NCBI GenBank assembly: GCA_028819255.1
Contig: JAPPMB010000070.1
Span: 10,094 to 49,160, forward strand
Direction of reading: 5' to 3'
Length of the DNA: 39,067 bases
Source of the DNA: Bryobacterales bacterium
GTDB lineage: Bacteria; Acidobacteriota; Terriglobia; Bryobacterales; UBA6623
Shown here: piece after piece, positions 9,384 to 16,589 of the stretch
How the letters are laid out: each line of letters begins with the position of its first letter
How positions within the stretch are numbered: position 1 is the stretch's first letter
Notes under the pieces: generated by a model
What the model saw: only the letters and a program-made list of their open reading frames with translations
Told to the model about the DNA's origin: nothing
Database searches by the model: none
Program-made: the position numbers and the translations under genes

Positions 9384-9694
9384 GGCAGGGGCTGAGGGCT
9401 GGAATCAGGATAAGGCAGGAGCGCGGAAAGGCAGGTGGGGCAAGAGATGGCGCTCAATTGCCGAGTTAACCCCCCGGATCGGTCGAGCCGAAGGGACGGA
9501 TCTGCCGGCACGGCTGCGCATCCGGCTCCGAACTCCAACTTGCGAGCGAGGTGCCGGAGGCGAATGCAGAGTCCGCTCCCTGCGGGACTCGCAAGTCCGC
9601 CGCCTCGACCCGGCAGACCGCGGTTGACAACTCGGCCCTGCGAACCGGAATCCGCGGCCCCCGCAAGCAGGCAATGACAGCCCGGACGGCGGTC
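9384..9694. other. No gene recognised (311 bp)
   Basis: This lies between the 3' end of the coiled-coil gene and the 5' end of the nucleotidyltransferase pseudogene, both on the minus strand. The translations are Arg/Ser/Pro-rich and I see no domain, clear promoter or hairpin. Confidence 0.4.
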
Positions 9695-10480
9695 TCAGAG
9701 GCCGAAAGCCTGGATCACCCAGTTTGCAATTGCCCCGAGCACTCCGAGGACACCTGCCCCTACCAGGATCCAGAGCAGCCTCACCAGGGATTCGATAAGC
9801 CGGCTGAACCGCGCCTCCAAGCCTCCGATTGCCTTGGTCTGCCGAGCCTCCGACTCCCTGATTGCCTGGGTCAGCCGAGCCTCCGACTCCCTGAGCGCCT
9901 CAGTCTGCCGCGCCTCCGAACTTCCGACTGCCTCAGTCAGCCGCTTCTCCAAGTCGCTGAGTGCCTCGGTCTGCCGCGTCTCCAAGTCGCTGAGTGCCTC
10001 GGTCTGCCGCGCCTCCGACTCGCTGATTGCCTGGGTCAGCCGCACCTCCGAATCCCTGAGCGCCTCGGTCTGCCGCACCTCCGAATCCCTAATTGCCTGG
10101 GTCAGCCGCACCTCTGAATCCCTGAGCGCCTCGGTCTGCCGCGCCTCCGACGCCTGCAGCGCTTCCGCGTGGCGCGTGTCGAAGGACCGGATTGCCTTCC
10201 CGTGCTCGATCAAAGTGGACGTGACGACGTCGAGGGAGCGGCCAATGGCACGAAGAGTGCCTTGGAAGGCATCGATCTTGGCCGACTGCGCGTCGATCTT
10301 GACCGACTGCGCCTTGATCGCTGCGTTCTGCAGGTCGATCTTGTCCATGAGGGTGTCTTGTGACATCGCGCTGACGTCGTCAGCAAGAGTATATGCCACG
10401 TCGCGATTCAGCCCGGTTCTAACCAGTGTGAGGATGTAGCGGTCTCGGCCCGCCGGGAGTTCCTTGATCTTTTCTGGCAT
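9695..10480 (-). CDS. Tail-anchored hendecad coiled-coil membrane protein
   Basis: This 261-residue protein starts at ATG 10480, preceded by AGGAG seven bases upstream. Residues 1-50 form a small helical head (RDRYILTLVRTGLNRDVAY). Residues 55-75 contain heptad-like IDAQSAK/IDAFQGT units. Residues 99-230 are twelve consecutive 11-residue repeats of the type SEARQTEALRD and SEVRLTQAIRD, predicting a long, weakly right-handed coiled coil. Residues about 235-257 (LLWILVGAGVLGVLGAIANW) form one membrane helix at the extreme C-terminus. The order head, coiled coil, C-terminal membrane helix resembles DUF1640/CCDC90 (MCUR1-like) proteins, but I see no specific signature. The partner and function are unknown. 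It is monocistronic, and no neighbouring gene points to a pathway. Confidence 0.82.
   Translation of the reverse strand: MPEKIKELPAGRDRYILTLVRTGLNRDVAYTLADDVSAMSQDTLMDKIDLQNAAIKAQSVKIDAQSAKIDAFQGTLRAIGRSLDVVTSTLIEHGKAIRSFDTRHAEALQASEARQTEALRDSEVRLTQAIRDSEVRQTEALRDSEVRLTQAISESEARQTEALSDLETRQTEALSDLEKRLTEAVGSSEARQTEALRESEARLTQAIRESEARQTKAIGGLEARFSRLIESLVRLLWILVGAGVLGVLGAIANWVIQAFGL
9791..10186 (-). repeat. Twelve tandem 33-bp units encoding hendecads
   Basis: The DNA repeats in 33-bp steps without spacers, each encoding 11 residues. Units alternate between a xSEARQTEALR type and a xSEVRLTQAIR type, suggesting growth by duplication of 66-bp pairs. The units at both edges are more diverged, as expected for tandem expansion from the centre. 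Confidence 0.85.
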
Positions 10481-10882
10481 CCATTTTCTCCTTGCAATCT
10501 GTTCAGATGCTCGCAATCAACAGATAGTTACAGTACCGGTCCATAAAATACCTTGTTATCTCGACTGGGCCCGGAATTCAGCGGTCGGGGTCGGGCAACA
10601 CTGCGGAGCGTCCCGCCTTGGGCGGCGGCAGACGGGTGCTCCGGCGAGGCGCTCGCCTGAGGAGAGTCCGGCTGGACTGCGGCTGAGGAAAGGGGGAGCC
10701 TGGCGGAGTGGCCGAGGTCCAATGCCGTCAAGTCGAGGGAGCTGCGCCCGTCACGGGGGAGACGCGAGCGGCGGCGACAACTCCGGCCGACACGAGAGTC
10801 GCGGCTCGATTTCGCCGAGAACCGTACCCCGAGCGGGACCCGGCCGAGGACTCGACAAGTCCGACACTCGTATACTCACCGC
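10481..10882. other. Intergenic region between divergent genes
   Basis: These 402 bp separate the coiled-coil gene (-) and the oxidoreductase (+). No coding region is convincing. The segment at about 10694-10720 resembles a tRNA D-arm by chance. The only regulatory element I can support is the TATACT at the right edge. Confidence 0.5.
10871..10876 (+). promoter_or_regulatory. -10 element next to the oxidoreductase start
   Basis: TATACT ends six bases before the ATG at 10883. No ribosome-binding site is present in the intervening caccgc or just upstream. A -10 box at this distance would place transcription initiation at or next to the A of the start codon, so the mRNA would be leaderless. No good -35 box is seen. 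Confidence 0.4.
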
Positions 10883-12094
10883 ATGACACGCCGGAGCTTC
10901 GTCGCAGGCACGGGCATCTCCGCCCTCAGCGCCTCCCGCACTTTGGGATCCAACGACCGGATCGGCGTCGCCATCCTCGGCTGCGGGCGAAGGAACCTCC
11001 TAGGCCAAGTCCTCGAGTTCCGGCAGCAGGCCAATGCCGAGGTGCGCGCGGTCTGCGACATTTGGCGTCGCCACCGCGAAAAGGCGGCAGAACAGGTCCG
11101 TGCGACGGCTGGCAACGCACCAGAGGAGGTCCACTCCTACGATGACCTGCTCGTGCGGGAGGACATCGACGCACTCGTCATCGGCACGCCGGACCATCAG
11201 CACTGCACGCAGTTGATCGACGCCGTCCGGGCGGGAAAGGACGTGTACGTCGAGAAGCCGCTCGCAATTGATCTCAGGGAGCTGAAGCGGGCATACGACA
11301 CGGTCAAGGCTTCGGACCGCGTCGTGCAGATGGGCACGCAGGTGCGCAGCTACGCCTCCTCGGTGGCGGCCCGCGCCTTTGTGCAGTCGGGCGGGCTGGG
11401 CGACATCTTCAAGATCGAGCAGTCGCGGAACTCGTACCGGCCCTACTGGTACCGCTATGCCGAGCGAAAGGTGGAGCAGCGCGACACGGACTGGAGGCGA
11501 TTCCTCATGCACAGGAAGCCGCGGCCCTGGGATGCCCAGCAGTATGCCGGCTGGTTCGGCTACCGTGACTTCTCGCACGGCCCGCACAGCAACCTGGGAG
11601 TGCATTTCTTCGATCTCGTTCACTTCATCACCGGCGCCGGGCCCCCTTCCAGGGCGGTCACGATGGCGGGAGGGTTCCGTTGGAACCACGACGGGTTCGA
11701 CGTGCCCGATTCCGTGGAGACCACGCTGGAATACCCGAAGGAAGGGTTCCTGGTCCGCTACTGCTCGACGTTCGGCGTTCGGGGAAACAGCTATCTGAAG
11801 TTCTTCGGCTCGCGCGGAGAGATGGACGCCACCCGCTGGGGCGATCGGTTCCTGATCAGCGGAAGCACGGTGGAAGACGACGACCGGATTCGCGACGGCG
11901 AGACGATCCCCGAGGCGGAGAGCGTTCCGCACATGCTGAACTTCCTGGAGTGCGTGCGTTCCAGGGAGGTTCCGAGCGCGCCGATCGAGGCGGGCTACAA
12001 CCATTCGATCGCCGCGCTTCTCGCCGACGAGAGCTTCGTGCGGAGGAGCCGGGTCGCGTATGACGAGAAGCAGAGGAGGATCCGCGAAGGCTAG
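10883..12094 (+). CDS. Gfo/Idh/MocA family oxidoreductase with twin-arginine signal
   Basis: This 403-residue NAD(P)-dependent dehydrogenase or hydrolase-type enzyme probably acts on a sugar or cyclitol. The N-terminus MTRRSFVAGTGISAL is a short twin-arginine signal, so the enzyme is probably exported already folded with its cofactor. The Rossmann fold carries GVAILGCGRRN (residues 28-38, a variant GxGxxN), DALVIGTPDHQHC (96-108) and the family EKP motif (YVEKPLA, 122-128). The C-terminal domain includes SHGPHSNLGVHFFDLVHFI, with histidines that fit the substrate pocket. The start is ATG 10883, possibly leaderless. An alpha/beta-hydrolase gene follows 89 bp downstream on the same strand and may be cotranscribed. 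The substrate is not deducible. Confidence 0.92.
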   Translation: MTRRSFVAGTGISALSASRTLGSNDRIGVAILGCGRRNLLGQVLEFRQQANAEVRAVCDIWRRHREKAAEQVRATAGNAPEEVHSYDDLLVREDIDALVIGTPDHQHCTQLIDAVRAGKDVYVEKPLAIDLRELKRAYDTVKASDRVVQMGTQVRSYASSVAARAFVQSGGLGDIFKIEQSRNSYRPYWYRYAERKVEQRDTDWRRFLMHRKPRPWDAQQYAGWFGYRDFSHGPHSNLGVHFFDLVHFITGAGPPSRAVTMAGGFRWNHDGFDVPDSVETTLEYPKEGFLVRYCSTFGVRGNSYLKFFGSRGEMDATRWGDRFLISGSTVEDDDRIRDGETIPEAESVPHMLNFLECVRSREVPSAPIEAGYNHSIAALLADESFVRRSRVAYDEKQRRIREG

Positions 12095-12183
12095 ACGCGC
12101 GCCTTGACCCCGCCGCCCCCGATCCCATCGAGCGGGGTCCAGCCGATGATCACAGCGAGCCGACCGGCCGTCGCCAATCCACG

Positions 12184-14475
12184 ATGCGTTGCAGGCACAT
12201 CATCATCGAATTGGCCGTCGCCGCGGCGATCGGCGCGGCGGCGGCTCCGGCCCAGACAGTCCTGGCCGACACGCAGGCCCTCGAGGATTCCGGCGACATC
12301 GCCGCCGAGATGGTCGAGGGCATCCATCGCTTTCTGGACAAGGAAACCCGGGCGGCCGCCAGGGACCGGAACCGCTTCTGGAATCCGGTCTACGACTCGC
12401 GCGGTGCCTACGAGCGATCCGTCGACCCCAATCGCGAGCGCCTGAAGGAGATACTCGGCGCAGTCGACAGGCGCCTGCCCGTCGAGTCCCTGGAACTCGT
12501 CACCAGCACGGACAGGCCGTCGAAGATCGCCGGGGCCGACGGCTACGACATACACGAGGTTCGCTGGGAGGTCCTCCCCGGAGTTTTCGGCGAAGGCCTT
12601 CTTCTTCAGCCCCGCACTTGGCCACTGGCAAGGATCGTGGCGATCCCCGACGCCCTCTGGACGCCGGAAATGCTGGCGGGAATCGAGGACGGCGTGCCTG
12701 CGGAGGCCCAGTTTGCGCGTCGGCTCGCGGAGAACGGATGCCAGGTGGTCGTGCCGACACTGATCGACCGCACTGCGCGGTGGACAGGCCTGCCCGGGGT
12801 GCTTCGGACAAACGTCCCGCACCGCGAGTTCCTCTACCGCATGAGCTATGAACTGGGACGCCACCTGATCGGCTACGAGATCCAGAAGATCCTGTCGGCA
12901 GTCGATTTCTTCGAGGCACGAAACCGCGAGCGGCAAGCTCCGCTCGGGGTCATCGGCTACGGGGAGGGCGGGCTGCTCGCGCTGTATGCGACCGCCCTCG
13001 ACAAGCGCATTTCCTCCGCGGTCGTCAGCGGGTACTTCCAGGAGCGGGAGGGCCTTTGGCAGGAGACGATCGACCGCAGCGTTTGGGGCGTGTTGAGAGC
13101 GTTCGGCGATGCGGAAGTCGCCGGTCTGATCGCCCCCCGGAGGCTGGTCATCGAATCCTCCCCAGGGCCAGAGGTCTCCGGCCAGCCTCCCGCAACCGAC
13201 CCTGTCGTCGAACGGGCTGCTTCGGGGCGTCTGGTTTCTGCGCCGACGGCTTCGGTGCGTGCCGAGTTTGGGCGCGCCCGACAAACCTACGAACTGCTCG
13301 GGGAGGCCAACCGGATCGCGCTGGTGGACGGAGAGGGCGGCCCGGGGACGGACCAGGCCCTGATGCTCCTGCTCGATGCGCCGAACCTGCGGCCGCCCGC
13401 GGACAACGCCAAGAGGCTTGCGGCCCCAACGGACGCGGACGAGCGGATGCGACGGCAATTCGATCAGATCGTGGCCTTCAACCACCTCCTGGTGCGGGAT
13501 GCACCGCGGCGACGAAGCGAATTCTGGGCGAGGGCGGATGCTTCGTCGATCGACGCCTGGAAGGAATCGACCGAGTCCTACCGCGAGCACCTGTGGAACG
13601 AGGTGATCGGGCGCTTGCCGAATCCGGACAAGCCGGCTGGCCCGAGGACCCGCCCAGTCTACGACCATGCCGACTTCCAAGGATTCGAGGTCGTGCTCGA
13701 CGTCTGGGACGATGTGATCGCCTACGGCGTGCTTCTGGTACCCACGGGGCTGGAACAGGGCGAGAGACGTCCGGTGGTAGTGGCGCAGCACGGGCTGGAG
13801 GGGCGTCCTGCGGATGTGGTCGATCCCGACTCCGACCATCGCGCCTACCACCGCTACGGAGCGAGGCTGGCCCAGGAGGGCTTCATCGTCTACGCCCCGC
13901 AGAACCCCTATATCGGCCGCGACCGATTCCGCCAGATCCAGCGCAAGGCCCACCCTCTGAAGCTGTCGCTCTATTCGTTCATCGTGGGACAGCACCAGCA
14001 AGCGCTGGCGTGGCTCAAGTCGCTGCCGTTCGTGGACCCCGACCGGATCGGCTTCTACGGCCTCTCCTACGGCGGCAAGACGGCGGTCCGGATCCCCCCG
14101 CTTCTCGACGACTACGCCCTGTCGATCTGCTCGGCCGACTTCAACGAATGGGTCTGGAAGAACACGAGCACGACGGATCGCTACAGCTACCTGTTCACTC
14201 GCGAGTACGACATGCTGGAATTCAACTTCGCCAACCTCGTCAACTACTCGGAGCTGGCCACTCTGATGGCGCCGCGGCCGTTCATGGTCGAGCGGGGGCA
14301 CTCGGACGGAGTTGCGCCCGACGAGTGGGTCGCATACGAATTCGCCAAGGTCCGCCGGTTCTACAATCGGATCGGCCTGGGGGACAGGGCAGAGATCGAG
14401 TTCTTCGACGGACCTCACGAGATCCACGGGAAGGGCACCTTTCAATTCCTCCGCAAGCATCTGGATTGGGAGTGA
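12184..14475 (+). CDS. Exported tandem alpha/beta-hydrolase with one inactive half
   Basis: This 763-residue protein starts at ATG 12184 with a signal peptide (about residues 1-24, ending AAAAPAQT). It contains two alpha/beta-hydrolase units. In the first, the nucleophile elbow reads GYGEG (258-262), with Gly260 in place of the catalytic serine, so this half is probably inactive. In the second, GLSYG carries Ser628, and GPHEIHG supplies His745 or His748 near the C-terminus. An Asp in ERGHSDGV is a likely acid. The second half resembles acetyl-xylan-esterase/dienelactone-hydrolase type enzymes (RRPVVVAQHGLEGRP, GFIVYAPQNPY), and long proteins of this design occur in Acidobacteriota and Planctomycetota. 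It probably hydrolyses an ester in the periplasm, perhaps on polysaccharide. The start has no strong ribosome site. Confidence 0.87.
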   Translation: MRCRHIIIELAVAAAIGAAAAPAQTVLADTQALEDSGDIAAEMVEGIHRFLDKETRAAARDRNRFWNPVYDSRGAYERSVDPNRERLKEILGAVDRRLPVESLELVTSTDRPSKIAGADGYDIHEVRWEVLPGVFGEGLLLQPRTWPLARIVAIPDALWTPEMLAGIEDGVPAEAQFARRLAENGCQVVVPTLIDRTARWTGLPGVLRTNVPHREFLYRMSYELGRHLIGYEIQKILSAVDFFEARNRERQAPLGVIGYGEGGLLALYATALDKRISSAVVSGYFQEREGLWQETIDRSVWGVLRAFGDAEVAGLIAPRRLVIESSPGPEVSGQPPATDPVVERAASGRLVSAPTASVRAEFGRARQTYELLGEANRIALVDGEGGPGTDQALMLLLDAPNLRPPADNAKRLAAPTDADERMRRQFDQIVAFNHLLVRDAPRRRSEFWARADASSIDAWKESTESYREHLWNEVIGRLPNPDKPAGPRTRPVYDHADFQGFEVVLDVWDDVIAYGVLLVPTGLEQGERRPVVVAQHGLEGRPADVVDPDSDHRAYHRYGARLAQEGFIVYAPQNPYIGRDRFRQIQRKAHPLKLSLYSFIVGQHQQALAWLKSLPFVDPDRIGFYGLSYGGKTAVRIPPLLDDYALSICSADFNEWVWKNTSTTDRYSYLFTREYDMLEFNFANLVNYSELATLMAPRPFMVERGHSDGVAPDEWVAYEFAKVRRFYNRIGLGDRAEIEFFDGPHEIHGKGTFQFLRKHLDWE

Positions 14476-15072
14476 GCTCCGACAGGGCTCCGAGCGCGGA
14501 ATGCGCGTCGCTGCCGGTCAATCGCAGATATCCCAATCGCCCGGCAGCCCGCATGCGGCACTTCTCGTCAACGAGGGACTCGACTGGCGAGACTGACTGA
14601 GCAATGTGGCCCGCCATGAGGCGTCAGCCTCGAAGTCCCGTGGCCGGCAACCTGCCCTTCGCCGACTCCACAGTGTTCAATGCCCCAGTCACCGGCACGC
14701 TTCCTGCGGTCACCACCAGCGTGAGTCGGCGGAACCTGCCGGAGCGGCAGCCGGGGCGGGAGCGGCGGTCGGGTCAGCGCGTGTCGAAGAGAGCCTGCCC
14801 GCGTTGGTGCCGGGTGCCGAACTTCTGGAGGTTCCGGGGCAGGTCGAGGACCTGAAGAGTCGGCATCCTGCGATGCGGGCAGCCAGCCTTCTCCAGGCCG
14901 GGGCATCCGCTCCATCCATCCGCAGGCACGGCGGGATGCGGCTCCACGCAGGCTCGGATGCGGCCCACAAGGCTCTGCCCGCGGGCATCCGCAACGCGGC
15001 GCGTGCGCATCCGGCCGATCCTGCCGTCCTGCACGTCCGCCGCCCGCACAATCGGCGCCGACTTGCGAAATG
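14476..15072. other. Non-coding stretch with an antitoxin stub
   Basis: Nearly 600 bp lie between the hydrolase and the toxin-antitoxin pair. Apart from the FitA-like fragment at 14774-14866, I see no domain, RNA gene or clear hairpin. Translations on both strands are Arg/Pro/Ala-rich. Confidence 0.5.
14774..14866 (-). pseudogene. Stub of a FitA/VapB-like antitoxin
   Basis: From ATG 14866 the minus strand reads MPTLQVLDLPRNLQKFG and stops after 30 codons. FitA-type ribbon-helix-helix antitoxins begin in nearly this way (MPTLQVRDLP-type start), with a short strand followed by a helix. The remaining helices are missing or out of frame. The assignment rests on the first about 12 residues only. 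Confidence 0.3.
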
Positions 15073-15088
15073 GGACCATATGTGGTCC
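15073..15088. promoter_or_regulatory. Palindromic operator upstream of the Phd/VapC pair
   Basis: GGACCA-TATG-TGGTCC is a perfect 6-bp inverted repeat with a four-base spacer, ending nine bases before the antitoxin ATG at 15098. Type II antitoxins of the Phd/YefM family bind such sites to repress their own operon. The position over the core promoter and start region supports that role. Confidence 0.5.
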
Positions 15089-15097
15089 GATTAGGTC

Positions 15098-15355
15098 ATG
15101 AGTCAGAGGGTGATGGTCTCGGAACTGAAGGCGCACCTGAGCGGATACCTCGCTCAGGTGCGCACCGGAAGGACTGTCACGGTATGCAACCGCAATACAC
15201 CGATCGCCCGCCTTGTACCTGTGGACGATCGTTACGGAAAGGTTGAAGTGGTGGAGGCAACCGATCCTGATGACCTGCCGGTTGGGCAGCGCGTTCGGCT
15301 CAAGAAGCGGATCGATGTCGTTGCACTGCTGCGCGCGGACCGGGATGACCGTTGA
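15098..15355 (+). CDS. Phd/YefM-type antitoxin
   Basis: This 85-residue protein has the typical Phd/YefM start: MSQRVMVSELKAHLSGYL, then VRTGRTVTVCNRNTPIARLVPVD. The N-terminal half folds into the DNA-binding dimer and the charged tail (LKKRIDVVALLRADRDDR) is expected to wrap around the toxin. The next gene encodes a PIN-domain toxin whose start overlaps this stop codon, so the two are translationally coupled. An inverted repeat directly upstream is the likely autoregulatory operator. ATG 15098 is preferred. An internal Met at codon 6 is the alternative. Confidence 0.88.
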   Translation: MSQRVMVSELKAHLSGYLAQVRTGRTVTVCNRNTPIARLVPVDDRYGKVEVVEATDPDDLPVGQRVRLKKRIDVVALLRADRDDR

Positions 15356-15780
15356 CGATCTACCTTGACACCAGCGCAGTGCTTCGGGCGCTGCTTGCCG
15401 ACGGGAACCCCTTGGGGGTGTGGGGCAAATGGGACCGCGCGTACTCGAGCGAGCTGATGGGCGTCGAGGCGCGTCGTGCGATCGACCGTCTGCGTTTGGA
15501 GCGCGCACTTGATGATGAAGGTGCGGCAGATGCCCACCAAGCACTAGCGGCGGCGGAGCGTGCCATCGGCGCAATTCGCTTGACCGCTGAAGTCCTGCGC
15601 AGGGCGGGCCAGCCAATGCCCACCGTCGTCAAGACGCTTGATGCGATCCACTTGGCTAGCGCCCTGCTCTTCGCGCAGCACAGCGAAACCGGTCTCGTGT
15701 TCGGCACGCATGATCGGGGGCAAGCTATCGCGGCCCGAGCGCTCGGATTCGTGGTAGTCGGGGCATCCAAGCGGGTTTAG
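15352..15780 (+). CDS. vapC: VapC-type PIN-domain toxin
   Basis: This 142-residue endoribonuclease toxin starts at TTG 15352, overlapping the antitoxin stop (TTGA). No in-frame ATG lies nearer. The PIN acidic residues are visible: Asp6 in IYLDTSA, Glu34 or Glu39 in SSELMGVEARRAI, Asp97 in LDAIHLASAL, and Asp121 in FGTHDRGQAIAARALGF. All motifs are intact and the length is typical. With the upstream Phd/YefM-like antitoxin it forms a type II toxin-antitoxin module. VapC enzymes cleave tRNA or rRNA when released from the antitoxin. The target here is unknown. Confidence 0.9.
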   Translation: MTIYLDTSAVLRALLADGNPLGVWGKWDRAYSSELMGVEARRAIDRLRLERALDDEGAADAHQALAAAERAIGAIRLTAEVLRRAGQPMPTVVKTLDAIHLASALLFAQHSETGLVFGTHDRGQAIAARALGFVVVGASKRV

Positions 15781-16037
15781 GAACTCTTGCTGAAGTCCAG
15801 CGCCGTTGGCCTCAGGCATCCCGACCTGTAACGGACGAATGTCGATAACGGGCGTTCGCGACGGTCATGAGGGCCGCTGCGAGCACGGGATTTCGTACAC
15901 CTCGGGGCGAACCGGACTGCCGCGGAGGCGGTGCATTAGCCCGCGGCGGGAATCTGGCGAGCGCTTCGGCGGGCCAGGGCGCTCGGTGTGTCCAGAGGCC
16001 AAGAAGACCTTGGGGATCGAGAAGGGAGCATTCCAAC
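15781..16037. other. Region upstream of the HicB gene
   Basis: A HicA toxin gene would be expected next to hicB. In one plus-strand frame AKKTLGIEKGAFQRE (about 15997-16041) is vaguely like the C-terminal end of HicA (PHPKKxLGIG-type), but the rest of HicA cannot be recognised in any frame. Confidence 0.25.
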
Positions 16038-16589
16038 GTGAGGTACGCATACCCGTGACAAATCACCCGATGCGAGGAGGACGAGTTCGTGGTTTCCTTC
16101 CCCGACGTGGCCGGGGCGAACACCAGCGGGAGCGACCGCTACGAAGCACTGGAGATGGCCGAGGACGCGCTGTGGGCGGCACTTGCCGGGCACATGAAGC
16201 TCCGCCGCTCCATCCCGGTTCCGAGTGCAATGGTGGACGGACAGGAAATCGTGGTGGTCAATCCGATAGCAGCCGCCAAGCTGGAACTCTACTCCGCCAT
16301 GCGGGACCAAGGCATAACCAAGCGTGCGCTGGCGGAACGACTGGGCCTTTCCGATACGACCGTGGGACGTCTCACCGATCCCGACCACCGATCCCATATC
16401 AGGCAGGTCACCCGGGCGCTCCGGTCGGTCGGTCGCAATCCCGTGATCGAGGGCCGAGCGGACCCGGTTCGCCAGCGCGTTCGCAGTCGAACTACGCCCC
16501 AACGACCACCCTGCCGCTGCCCCTCCTCCGGCACCACCCAGAAGATACAGGGGGCCACCGCCTTCCGGCATCCGCCGGCGTTCGCCTAG
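16038..16589 (+). pseudogene. hicB: HicB-type antitoxin with an early in-frame stop
   Basis: From GTG 16038 the frame reads VRYAYP, TGA (16056-16058), then QITRCEEDEFVVSFPDV. The downstream part is a typical HicB: VVSFPDV, ALEMAEDALWAAL, IPVPSAM, AAKLELYSAMRDQGITK, and an HTH (RALAERLGLSDTTVGRL) ending DPDHRSHIRQVTRAL. HicB proteins usually begin MRYAYPVxxxPDEDEFVVSFPDV. Adding one C at CCC 16052-16054 and removing one A at AAA 16060-16062 restores YPVTIT and removes the stop, so a pair of compensating single-base changes explains it. A shorter product from GTG 16089 would lack the first beta-strand. The C-terminal about 40 codons past DPDHRS are unlike HicB and run into the PL8 gene, sharing its CTAG stop. 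Confidence 0.72.
16495..16554. repeat. 60-bp dispersed repeat, copy 1
   Basis: This matches 27241-27300 at roughly 50 of 60 positions without gaps, with a nearly invariant right half (CACCCAGAAGA-ACAGGGGG). It overlaps the extended 3' part of the hicB frame, which suggests that the frame runs into non-coding DNA. Confidence 0.7.

Noticed and set aside
9791..10186. Regular 33-bp repeats as a possible CRISPR array
   Set aside because: The repeats abut without spacers, stay in frame and encode 11-residue coiled-coil units in an intact gene.
10693..10770. tRNA-Ser-like segment (GGAGCCTGGCGGAGTGGCCGAG)
   Set aside because: The D-arm looks right, but there is no matching 3' acceptor strand (AGGCTCC) and no T-arm within tRNA distance.
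15880..16037. HicA toxin upstream of hicB
   Set aside because: Only a KKTLGI-type motif is seen. The double-stranded-RNA-binding core and the catalytic histidine segment cannot be found in any frame.
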